This document shows, in pieces, positions 23,421 to 32,236 of a stretch of DNA of 64,000 nucleotides (position 1 is its first letter; each line of letters starts with the position of its first letter). The notes below the pieces were generated by a model. It was not told the DNA's origin and did no database searches. It worked only from the letters and a program-made list of their open reading frames with translations. Source of the stretch: Amblyomma americanum (taxonomy: Eukaryota; Arthropoda; Arachnida; Ixodida; Ixodidae); assembly GCF_052857255.1 (NCBI RefSeq), contig NC_135497.1, positions 116,528,294 to 116,592,293 on the forward strand, in the 5' to 3' direction. The translations under genes were made by a program, and so were the position numbers.

Positions 23421-24264
23421 GGCCATCTGTGTGGGTTTGCTGACTCTTCGGAGGAAAAAGCTTCTGGTGGGAAGGGTCAGCGAAAGAGTTTTGTTGCCCA
23501 AATAGTGTCTACAGTATATACAAGTGCTAGGCGGTTGTCGCAGCATGTGAGTGAAACCTTTCAGGAAGGCTACTAAACTGTGCATGACCAACTTGTTCAC
23601 AGGCAAGTCAGAGAAGAGGGACAAGATGCAGGTGCTGTGGCAGACTGTGCTCTCTACTAGTGAAGGAGCGGTGGGGCAGTGCCTTAGGGGAGGGAATGCA
23701 TGAGAGGACCACTAAGGCAAGCTCTTTCAGTACTGTTTGGATGTGGGGCTAGGAGGTGAAGTCAGACGCATCATGTGGCCAATCTGAGCCGGTATGTGAT
23801 GTCACTGTCAAAGCTGGCAGGCCCCAGGAACCACATTGGGCCACTAAGCCTAGCCGCATATGAACAGGGAATTGTGTTACGAAGGATCCCCGCTCACTAG
23901 ACCAGTCATCTAACCTGTGTGCAATCAGGCCCAAAGCTTCAGGTCCTGTACAATTAGGGGTCATATACTATTAAGGGCAAAAGTATCCAGAATGCTTACC
24001 TGGGAACAAAAGCTGATAGCTCCGTTATTAGGCAGTTGATTAAATCGAAACTTGCGGAAGTGTTAGTCGGACTTGCGTGCTCTAATGTGGTGCGGTGAAA
24101 GAAGGTGTTCGTTGGCAGATGTGACACCTATGAACCTAGATCACTTTTTCCACATTCTGGAGACTTTTGTTCCCAATAGTACAAGCAGTGCCCAAAGATA
24201 AGCTTATGTAATGTTTGGTAGTACCCTCTGGGAGCACTGCTTCAGTCAGATTACACTTTTACTA
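23421..24264. other. intronic DNA, nothing recognised
   Basis: No coding exon or defined repeat visible. Confidence 0.5.
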
Positions 24265-25258
24265 CAGACTCCCGTTAAGATGAACTTGAAGGGACCAGAA
24301 AATGTGTTCATCTTATCAGAAGTTCGTTTAACAGACATACCCCTAAAAAAGATGTGTGCGCATGCTACGCACGTTCAGATACGTGTTACATGAAAACAAT
24401 AAAATGACGTTGCAGTAAGATAATTTCAAATGGATTATATATGGCACTATGCATGGAGTGAGCTGAACATTGAGGACTTGAAACAAAGTCACGTACTACT
24501 ACTTGAAAACAGTATTGGTGTAGTTTCCCTTTTTTCACCATCTCTTTGTCACTCTCCCTGTTCTGCAGTGACTGCTGTTGTTTTTTTGTGTTCCCAACTT
24601 GATTTTTTAGCCTTGAGCACTCTGAAGGTGCCCAGCTGGGTACCTGTGCATCTCTCTCTTGTCTCGCTCCTTCCGCAATGTAGCTGTTGAGCAGGTGCAC
24701 TATGCGCCTTTCTGTCTGCCGCGGTGGCCGTGTCCATACGGCACCGATATCTGGCCATCTTTACGCTGCGGTAATGCGTATTGCGACGTCGTATCAGTTA
24801 AATATTCGGCTCCCATCTGTTTAAACCTTAAGTTCCACACCTACGGGCATTTTAGACTCCTGGTGGCAATGCTAGGCACGTGATGCACGCACGGTGCCAA
24901 GATCTGGCATCTCTGCACTGTGCACAGGCAGGAGCAAAGGTGCCCTGCCTTTTCTGTATCAGCAAGAAAGCTTCTCCGCGAGGAAGCATGTCTTGCAAAG
25001 CAGCTTTCTTGAGTGGAAGCATTTATTTTTCCTTTGCTTGACACTGCTGTGCAGATGCCACGTGAGTTCCGTTGCATAGTATCGCCGGTGTTTGCAGTCG
25101 CTGCAAAAGTTCATCTTAACTGAATGACTCACAAAACAGTTCGTCTTAAGCGGATTTTTTTTACTTTGACTCCTATGGGAAGCCAAACATATGATCTCAC
25201 ATAGTTCTACTTATCCGAGAATTCATGTTAACCTGGTTTGTCTTAATGATAGTTTCTG
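24265..25258. mobile_element. possible pogo-like TIR element
   Basis: The left end CAGACTCCCGTTAAGATGAA and the reverse complement of the right end (CAGAAACTATCATTAAGAC) are related imperfect inverted repeats, each next to TA (24263 region and 25259-25260). Several internal copies of the CTTAAGACGAACT-like motif occur near both ends (about 24297-24335 and 25109-25155). The ends resemble the CAGT-type element at 5580. No transposase frame is seen. Confidence 0.5.
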
Positions 25259-25298
25259 TATTTTGTCACATTAGTGTAGTGCGTGCATCGTTTTGGTG

Positions 25299-25473
25299 TC
25301 GGACAAGGCATATGTTCATGGTCAAGTGATATGGCTAACCTGCCAGCTGTACATTCATGTGGCTGCTACAGTCAAGTTAAAGATACCTGTGTTTGTCACC
25401 GTGTTTGCATCACCTTCCAGTGAAGTGGGACTTATTTTGTGTGCAGCATCACTGGCTCTCCTTGTTTCCTTGG
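25299..25473 (+). repeat. 175-bp duplicated segment, copy 1
   Basis: Nearly identical (about five substitutions, no indels) to 27638-27812, which lies 2339 bases downstream and beyond the BTBD17 poly(A) site. This copy is in intron 3. It has no recognised coding potential or terminal structure. Confidence 0.9.
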
Positions 25474-26322
25474 TCCTCCTTTCAATTGGTGGCTCAAATG
25501 AGTTTTGGGGCATCCTAATGCTTAGAACTGAGTTTGACTGAAGTCAATTTATTCCATCGTGCACAACTGTGTTTGTGTTTAAAATGTAAAATTGCTGCTA
25601 CACGTTGACGTGATGCAAACCTGTGCCTTAATTCCTTTCTTGAATGAGCTTAATTTTTCAAGGGTTTCGCTATTGTCTTGATTTATTAATAAAAAGCTTT
25701 AATCATTCAGGAAGGAGTGGGAAGGGTTCCTTAGTCCAGGCTCTAAATTGGTATATCTGTGGGTTTGCTTTGATATCAGATCCACAGTAGAGGTGCCACA
25801 CTGGAGGGTGAAAACCACACTGGTAGCAACAATGGGAGGAGGTGCCACTGTAATGCGGGGGTGGGAGGTGATGATGACGTCGATGCTGCACTTTTCGAAA
25901 AGCCTTTTTTCTTCCACTGAGGTTGAGCTCAAAGTTTCTATTCCAAAACTCACAGCCTGCTATGAAACGTTGCAGAGCGCCAATGCCTAGTTCATGAAGA
26001 CACCTCAAAATGGCAGGCATCATCGACCTCAAAGAGGCTAGGCACTAACTTGAGCACAAAAGCAACCTGTCATCGAGGAAATGTCTCCAAGCACTACAGT
26101 CTCAGCACAAATTCTCACAGGACAAAAGCAGAGGTGCTCTTATTGCACAAGGGGGGAAAAAAATTGCGCATTTTTACAGCAAGAACAGCAGGTTCTTTTA
26201 TTACGTAAGATTTTCGATTACACAACATGCGAATTATACTACTATTTTGTGCAGTCCCCTCAAAGTCATACTATCGGGATTTTACTATGCTTTGATGTTG
26301 GTAAAGCGGCAACAGTGTTCTA
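25474..26322. other. BTBD17 intron 3, right part
   Basis: No feature recognised apart from short random frames. Confidence 0.5.
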
Positions 26323-26335
26323 TGAATTCTTACTG

Positions 26336-26558
26336 CAGTAACGTTTGTTGCTGGGCTAGTTGGATATGAATGTTACACTTCAAGAAATAAGGGGCTACAA
26401 AACACACGAATGGCCTTAGATTCCCTTGCGCCATAAAAACAAAACACATGACACGAGACAGGGCGCCTGTATCGTCGTCCTGTCTCGTCTCAGGTGTTTT
26501 GTTTTTATGGCGCAAGGGAATCTAATGACAGTTGTATGTTTTGTAGTGCCTTATTTCT
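26336..26558 (+). mobile_element. foldback insertion with CTGGGCTAGTTGG head
   Basis: Flanked by a perfect 13-bp target duplication, TGAATTCTTACTG (26323-26335 and 26559-26571). After a head containing GTTGCTGGGCTAGTTGG (26346-26362) comes a hairpin with 84-base arms at 26379-26462 and 26479-26562 around a 16-base loop. Arms are nearly perfect in the inner half and diverge outwards. It ends about 40 bases before BTBD17 exon 4. A related insertion with different arms is at 48989-49163. Confidence 0.88.
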
Positions 26559-26601
26559 TGAATTCTTACTGAGACAAATGATTGACGTGTGGGCATGGCA
26601 G

Positions 26602-27376
26602 CCATGCTGCCCGTTGGTTGTCATTGCAGGAACCGTGGTTTCAGTGTTCTCAACCTGCCAATGATGAAGCATTTGGGCAGCTGGTGAGACAAGTGATGGC
26701 ACATGTGCGGTTTCCCATGCTGAACGTGGATGAGCTGAAAGAGGTGCTGTCGCACCCTCTGGCGAGGCACTACAAGAGAGTCATGCTGAAGCGCCTGAAA
26801 ATAGCTTTGGAGTTCCAGACATTTGGACTTATGAACGGGTTTCGGTGGGATTGGCCTGAGAGCATGGTGCCCCGCATTTACACGGCTGATACCTGGTCAG
26901 CCTCCTTGTGCATTGACAACTACCCACGCCAGACAAGGTTTGGCTGCCACACCCTGATCTTCATGACTCCCAGCAGCACGTCGTGGGCCCTGGCGGACAA
27001 GGTGCTCGAGTGGACGGTTGATGTGTACCCCAAAGGGGTGCTGTTTCAGCGGTTCCTGCTGATTGCACTGCGTGAGACACTGGAGGGTCCCGAGTCACAG
27101 ACCAAGACTGTGCGTCTGTCACTCACATCAAGTCGTTCCAATGAGGATGCCACAGTGGTGGTGAGCATTCTGGTGAGCGGAATGCAGGATGGTGTGGAGC
27201 ATGTGCGCAAAGTGGTGCAGCGGGAGCACACTTTCACCCAGGAGTCGCGCATGCTCAACCTTGACGACCTTGTGCCCTATGCAGAGCTCAATGATGTGGC
27301 AGCCTCATCTTTTCTTGTGGGGCCGCGCTGCGACAGGTTTCGGCTACGCATCACCATCATGCCTGTGTGCTCCTAG
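26602..27376 (+). CDS. BTBD17: BTBD17-like, coding exon 4 (C-terminal domain)
   Basis: Encodes residues 207-464 and the stop TAG (27374-27376). The acceptor GGCAG ending at 26601 restores the phase left by exon 3 and gives ...EFQLF-SHAARWLSLQ, the expected end of the BACK domain (L-F-x-A-h-x-R-W-L). A second AG at 26628-26629 has the better pyrimidine context but would shift the frame and hit TGA after about 18 codons. The rest comprises VRFPMLNVDEL, then a C-terminal domain with PRIYTADTW and the terminal FRLRITIMPVCS, as in BTBD17/Tango10 proteins. Total predicted length of 464 residues is close to the roughly 480 of human BTBD17. Confidence 0.92.
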
Positions 27377-27523
27377 AGCTAGGCGTACACCTCCATACCA
27401 TGGGTCATGGGTCTTCGTGCCTTTATCCGATGTGGGGCCTCTTCCCCCAAACTGGCAGGACTAGTTGTTGTGTTTGTGGCATTTAGTGGGATGGAATGCC
27501 TGCCGCTTGCTCTAGGTGTGCTC

Positions 27524-27529
27524 AATAAA
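27524..27529 (+). terminator. poly(A) signal of BTBD17
   Basis: The canonical AATAAA lies 148 bases after the stop codon and is followed by a T/G-containing stretch (CTTGTGACC... GTAAATCATC), giving a short 3' UTR of about 165-175 bases. Confidence 0.8.
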
Positions 27530-27637
27530 CTTGTGACCAAAGATGAGTAAATCATCTTCAATGCTTTCAAGTTCCATGATGCCCAAGTCCAGCGAGCACA
27601 CTGACTACATTCATGTGTGGGCCTGTATAAAAAGAGC

Positions 27638-27812
27638 TCGGACAAGGCATATGTTCATGATCAAGTGATATGGCTAACCTGCCAGCTGTACATTCATGTG
27701 GCTGCTGCAGTCAAGTTAAAGATACCTGTGTTTGTCACCGTGTTTGCATCACCTTCCAGTGAACTGGGACTTGTTTTGTGTGCAGCATCACTGGCTCTCC
27801 TTGTTTCCCTGG
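27638..27812 (+). repeat. 175-bp duplicated segment, copy 2
   Basis: Matches 25299-25473 along its full length with about five substitutions. It lies about 95 bases downstream of the BTBD17 poly(A) region and about 40 bases before the satellite array. Confidence 0.9.
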
Positions 27813-29375
27813 AGCAGGTGTAATTAACTCACAATGAGTTGCAGTTCATAACTTGCTGGTGGAGCTACATTCATTTCAATCATTTTCATCCTGAAAATGT
27901 ATCTCCCTGCAAAGAATACTGTCACAGGCTGGTGTAACATAAATCAAACTTTATTGGTTGTCAAAGTAGGTTTTCTGAGTTGATGAAAACTATGTGCCAT
28001 TGAATTTGGTAGGGCATATGTGAAATCCTGTAAGCATGTATTCGGTTGCTTTGACAACAAATATGCAAAAGAAAGTGAATTCAACTGTATACATTTAAAA
28101 AAAATTATCCAAAAACAAATTGTAACTTGCTGGTGGAGCTACCTTCATTTCAGTCATTTTCATCCTGAAACTGTATCTGCCTGCAAAGAATACTGTCACA
28201 GGTTGATGTAACATAAATCAAACTTTTTATTGGTTGTCAAGTAGGTTTTCTGAGTTGATGAAAACTATGTGCCTTTGAATTTGGTAGGGCATGTGTGAAA
28301 TCCTGTAAGCATGTATTGGGTTGCTTTGACAGCAAATATGCAAAAGAAAGTGAATTCAACTGTATACATTTAAAAAAATTATCCAAAAACAAATTGTAAC
28401 TTGCTGGTGGAGCTACCTTCATTTCAATCATTTTCATCCTGAAACTGTATCTGCCTGCAAAGAATACTGTCACAGGTTGATGTAACATAAATCAAACTGT
28501 TTATTGGTTGTCAAGTGGGTTTTCTGAGTTGTTGAAAACTATGTGCCTTTGAATTTGGTAGGGCATGTGTGAAATCCTGTAAGCATGTATTGGGTTGCTT
28601 TGACAGCAAATATGCAAAAGAAAGTGAATTCAACTGTATACATTTAAAAAAAATTATCCAAAAACAAATTGTAACTTGCTGGTGGAGCTACCTTCATTTC
28701 AGTCATTTTCATCCTGAAACTGTATCTGCCTGCAAAGAATACTGTCACAGGTTGATGTAACATAAATCAAACTTTTTATTGGTTGTCAAGTAGGTTTTCT
28801 GAGTTGATGAAAACTATGTGCCATTGAATTTGGTAGGGCATATGTGAAATCCTGTAAGCATGTATTGGGTTGCTTTGACAGCAAATATGCAAAAGAAAGT
28901 GAATTCAACTGTATACATTTAAAAAAATTATCCAAAAACAAATTGTAACTTGCTGGTGGAGCTACCTTCATTTCAATCATTTTCATCCTGAAAATGTATC
29001 TGCCTGCAAAAAATACTGTCACAGGTTGATGTAACATAAATCAAACTGTTTATTGGTTGTCAAGTGGGTTTTCTGAGTTGTTGAAAACTATGTGCCTTTG
29101 AATTTGGTAGGGCATGTGTGAAATCCTGTAAGCATGTATTGGGTTGCTTTGACAGCAAATATGCAAAAGAAAGTGAATTCAACTATATACATTTAAAAAA
29201 AATTATCCAAAAACAAATTGTAATTTGCTGGTGGAGCTACCTTCATTTCAATCATTTTCATCCTGAAAATGTATCTGCTGCAAAGAATACTGTCACAGGT
29301 TGATGTAACATAAATCAAACTGTTTATTGGTTGTCAAGTAGGTTTTCTGAGTTGATGAAAACTATGTGCCTTTGA

Positions 29376-30554
29376 CCAGGCAGGCTTTCGTAAAGGATAT
29401 TCCACAATAGATCATATTCACACTATCAATCAGGTGATAGAGAAATGCGCAGAATATAATCAACCTCTATATATAGCTTTCATTGATTTCGAGAAAGCAT
29501 TCGACTCAGTGGAAACCTCAGCAGTCATACAGGCCTTGCGTAATCAGGGGGTAGAAGAGCCTTATGTCAAAATACTGGAAGATATACATAGCAACTGCAG
29601 AGCTACTATAGTCCTCCATAAAGTCAGCAATAAAATTCCAATAAGGAAGGGCGTCAGGCAAGGAGACACGATCTCGCCAATGCTGTTCACCGCATGTCTA
29701 CAGGAGGTATTTCGAGGCCTGAATTGGGAACAGTTGGGAATAAGAATAAATGGAGAATACCTAAATAATCTGCGATTTGCTGATGACATTGCCTTGCTGA
29801 GTCACTCAGGAGGTGAACTGCAAATCATGATCAATGAGTTAGACAGGCAGAGCAGGTCGATGGGTCTAAAAATTAACATGCAGAAAACCAAGGTAATGTT
29901 CAACAGCCTAGCAAGGGAACACCAGTTCACAATCGGCAGCGAGAGCCTAGAAATTGTGACGGAATACGTCTACTTAGGGCAGGTAGTGACAGCTGATCCG
30001 GATCATGAGAGGGAGATAACTAGAAGGATAAGAATGGGGTGGAGTGCATATGGCAAATTCTCACAGATCATGAGTGGCAGTTTACCAATTTCCCTCAAGA
30101 GGAAAGTGTACAACAGCATAACCTTACCGGTACTCACCTACGGGGAAGAAACGTGGAGGCTAACGAAAAGAGTTCAGCTTAAGTTAAGGACAACGCAGCG
30201 AGCCATGGAAAGAAAAATGATAGGTGTAACGTTAAGAGATCGGAAGCGGGCAGAGTGGGTGAGGGAACAAACACGGGTTAATGACATCCTAGTCGAAATC
30301 AAGAGAAAGAAATGGGCTTGGGCAGGGCATGTAATGCGAAGGCAAGATAACCGCTGGTCCTTAAGGGTAACGGAGTGGATTCCAAGAGAAAGTAAGCGGA
30401 GCAGGGGGCGGCAGAAGGTTAGGTGGGCGGATGAGATTAAGAAGTTTGCAGGCAAAGGGTGGATGCAGCTGGCAAAGGATAGGGTTAATTGGAGAGACAT
30501 GGGAGAGGCCTTTGCCCTGCAGTGGGTGTAGTAGGGCTGATGATGATGATGATA
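29376..30554 (+). mobile_element. 5'-truncated RTE-like LINE inserted in satellite
   Basis: The insertion is bounded by a 12-bp target duplication, ATGTGCCTTTGA (29364-29375 and 30555-30566), lying inside a satellite unit. The left end starts in mid-ORF, as expected from incomplete reverse transcription. The 3' end is a short (TGA)n microsatellite, typical of RTE-clade LINEs. The intact reading frame suggests a recent insertion. Confidence 0.93.
29377..30531 (+). CDS. non-LTR reverse transcriptase, C-terminal 384 residues
   Basis: Open without stop from the left insertion boundary. RT motifs in order: QAGFRKGYSTIDHI (motif 2a type), YIAFIDFEKAFDSV (catalytic motif A, F-x-D-x-x-K-A-F-D), GVRQGDTISPMLF (motif B), LRFADDIALL (motif C, F-A-D-D), then GLKINMQKTKVM (motif D) and YLG. 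The tail has a W-x-G-H-V-x-R block (WAWAGHVMRRQDNRW), a GRQKVRW block and a W-x(3)-A-x-D-R-x-x-W block common to RTE-like and related arthropod LINEs. The endonuclease and N-terminal RT motifs are lost by 5' truncation. It is not a host gene and cannot act alone in retrotransposition. Confidence 0.93.
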   Translation, partial: QAGFRKGYSTIDHIHTINQVIEKCAEYNQPLYIAFIDFEKAFDSVETSAVIQALRNQGVEEPYVKILEDIHSNCRATIVLHKVSNKIPIRKGVRQGDTISPMLFTACLQEVFRGLNWEQLGIRINGEYLNNLRFADDIALLSHSGGELQIMINELDRQSRSMGLKINMQKTKVMFNSLAREHQFTIGSESLEIVTEYVYLGQVVTADPDHEREITRRIRMGWSAYGKFSQIMSGSLPISLKRKVYNSITLPVLTYGEETWRLTKRVQLKLRTTQRAMERKMIGVTLRDRKRAEWVREQTRVNDILVEIKRKKWAWAGHVMRRQDNRWSLRVTEWIPRESKRSRGRQKVRWADEIKKFAGKGWMQLAKDRVNWRDMGEAFALQWV

Positions 30555-30690
30555 ATGTGCCTTTGAATTTGGTAGGGCATATGTGAAATCCTGTAAGCAT
30601 GTATTGGGTTGCTTTGACAGCAAATATGCGAAAGAAAGTGAATTCAGCTATATACATTATAAAAGTTATCCAAAAACAAATTGTAAATTG

Positions 30691-30914
30691 TGAGGTTTAA
30701 TGTTCCAAAGCGACGCATGGGCTGTGAGGGACGCCATGGTGGAGGGCTCTGGATTAATTTAGACCACGTGGGGTACTTTAACATGCACTGACATTGCACA
30801 GCACACTAGTGTTTTTGCATTTTACCGCCATCGAAATGCGGCCGCCTTGGTCAGGATCAAACCCGCGACCTTGGGATCTGCAGGAAACGCCAAAGCACTG
30901 GGCCACCACAGCGG
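30691..30914 (-). mobile_element. tRNA-derived SINE (Ruka-like) at end of satellite
   Basis: Reverse orientation: 3' end block at left (GGTTTAATGTTCCAAAGC), body complement CCATCGAAATGCGGC, and B-box/A-box complements at right (GGATCAAACCC, CTGGGCCACCACAGCGG). The satellite does not continue to its right, so it marks the array border or a later deletion. Confidence 0.82.
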
Positions 30915-31050
30915 TTGAATCTGGAAACAGTCAAAGGCAATTTCGACTTGCAATCCCCCCCTCAAACGGAACCAAGCGAGTCATAGAAGGGATTCAACAC
31001 AGTGTAGTCTTCAGCTAAAGTTAGACACACATCCTCTCTAGTGCTATATA

Positions 31051-32234
31051 CAGTCTAGTCTGGATGTATTGAATTGTTGATATAACTTCCCCTCTGCAAA
31101 AGTATAGCACTATTGTTCACTTTTATCGAACTTGTGCCCAGTGGAACACTTAATATATCGAACGCCACGCCGCGTTCCTGCAAGTGGCGCTTCTCCTGAC
31201 AGTGCTCTTCAATCCTTTTTTGCGTGCGGAATGGGTCGGCTGTGAGGTCCTGGGTACCTGCTGAGAGCGCTAGCACTGTGAAACTCCGTGACAAGGTGAC
31301 AATGGGGTGTGCTTCAGGGTGACCTTAGGTCTCATGTTCTCATTTTCCGCACATCACTGTCACGCAATGAAGCCAACCAAACTAACTAGAGCCTAGTGGT
31401 GGCCCTTGCCTGGTGTGCTTTGCTGGTGATTGTGTTGCGCAATCCAACTGTACCTTAATTTTAATGAGAGATTATTCTATTTATAGTGTACTGGTAACAG
31501 AATTAGATCTCTTGTGATAGGCGGTGGTTAGTTCCAAAGCATTAAGAAGTAATTTGGTTTGGGCTAGTTGGTTCGTAGCTAAGGTTGATTCTGAAGACGG
31601 CGCAGAACGGGCAAGGAAGGCACCTTATCCACAGCATCGTCTGCTGCGGCCTTGATGCGAAGCAAATTAGGCCTAGCAACACCAGCAGGCAGCATGTCGC
31701 TGCTAGAAGCATGTCACTAGCACGGGCTTAATGTATTTTATGCGAAAGCGCTATTAGCCTTCTATGCTAGCCCACAAAATCAGCATGTGGACATGAAGCC
31801 TCTGAGATAGACACGAAAGGAAAGGTGCGTAACTGGCTCCCTGGGTCAGTGGGCACCTCAGTTACACTTTGAGCTATGTGGCGGTAGTGACAGAGATATG
31901 TGCACTGCATGTGTTGTGGCAAAAACGCAGCACTGGAGCAATAGGCTGCCAGCTTTCACTGGTGTTGACAACATTGTAGACTTTTGATCTTGAGGAAAGG
32001 AAAGGTGCATAAACGGCTTCCTGGGTCAGTAGACACCTCTGTCTCACTTTGAGGTACATGGTGATGGTGTCCACCTGCAAAAAAAATCCTGCTTTCGTGC
32101 AATATTTCATGTTTAGCAATGCAAAACCGCCCATTTTTTTTGCTTTTAGGTGACAGATAAGTATATAGTGTCATTGTTTATATACTGATCTATTTTGCAA
32201 TCCCCTTCAAGTTCGATATATTCAGGTTTGACTG
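31051..32234. mobile_element. pogo-like TIR element
   Basis: The left end CAGTCTAGTCTGGATGTATT and the reverse complement of the right end (CAGTCAAACCTGAATATATC) are imperfect inverted repeats next to TA on both sides (31049-31050, 32235-32236). Ends resemble those of 5580-6384. The interior contains two 75-base direct repeats (31815-31889, 31995-32069) and a GGGCTAGTTGGTTCG motif near 31563. No transposase frame is visible. Confidence 0.6.
31815..32069 (+). repeat. two 75-base direct repeats, 180 apart
   Basis: GGAAAGGTGC...CTGGGTCAGT...CACCTC blocks recur at 31815-31889 and 31995-32069 with roughly 80% identity. The unit is a diverged relative of the AGGAAAGG...GTCTCACAT block seen at 52160-52200 and 53575-53610. 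Confidence 0.7.
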
Positions 32235-32236
32235 TA

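Larger units (their letters stand above)
27850..30690 (+). repeat. 274-bp satellite array, about six units, interrupted
   Basis: ACTTGCTGGTGGAGCTAC recurs at 27851, 28125, 28399, 28674 and 28948, with a variant at 29223, giving a period of 274-275. Units alternate in small markers (GAGTTGATG with AGTAGG versus GAGTTGTTG with AGTGGG), so nearly identical frames recur at 28020, 28569 and 29118, exactly 549 apart: a two-unit higher-order repeat. The last unit is split by a LINE (29376-30554) and resumes up to a SINE at 30691. Confidence 0.95.

Noticed and set aside
26630..27376. Exon 4 starting at the stronger-looking acceptor 26629
   Set aside because: Joined to exon 3 it gives a frameshift and a stop after about 18 codons, and removes the conserved ARWLSLQ end of the BACK domain.
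27189..27645. Alternative frames over BTBD17 exon 4 (+ and minus)
   Set aside because: Shadows of the true exon; the main frame alone shows family conservation and joins in phase to exon 3.
28020..29303. Repeated frames MKSCKHV... and MLHQPVTV... in the satellite
   Set aside because: They arise because the 274-bp unit repeats; no known domain and no codon-level constraint is visible.
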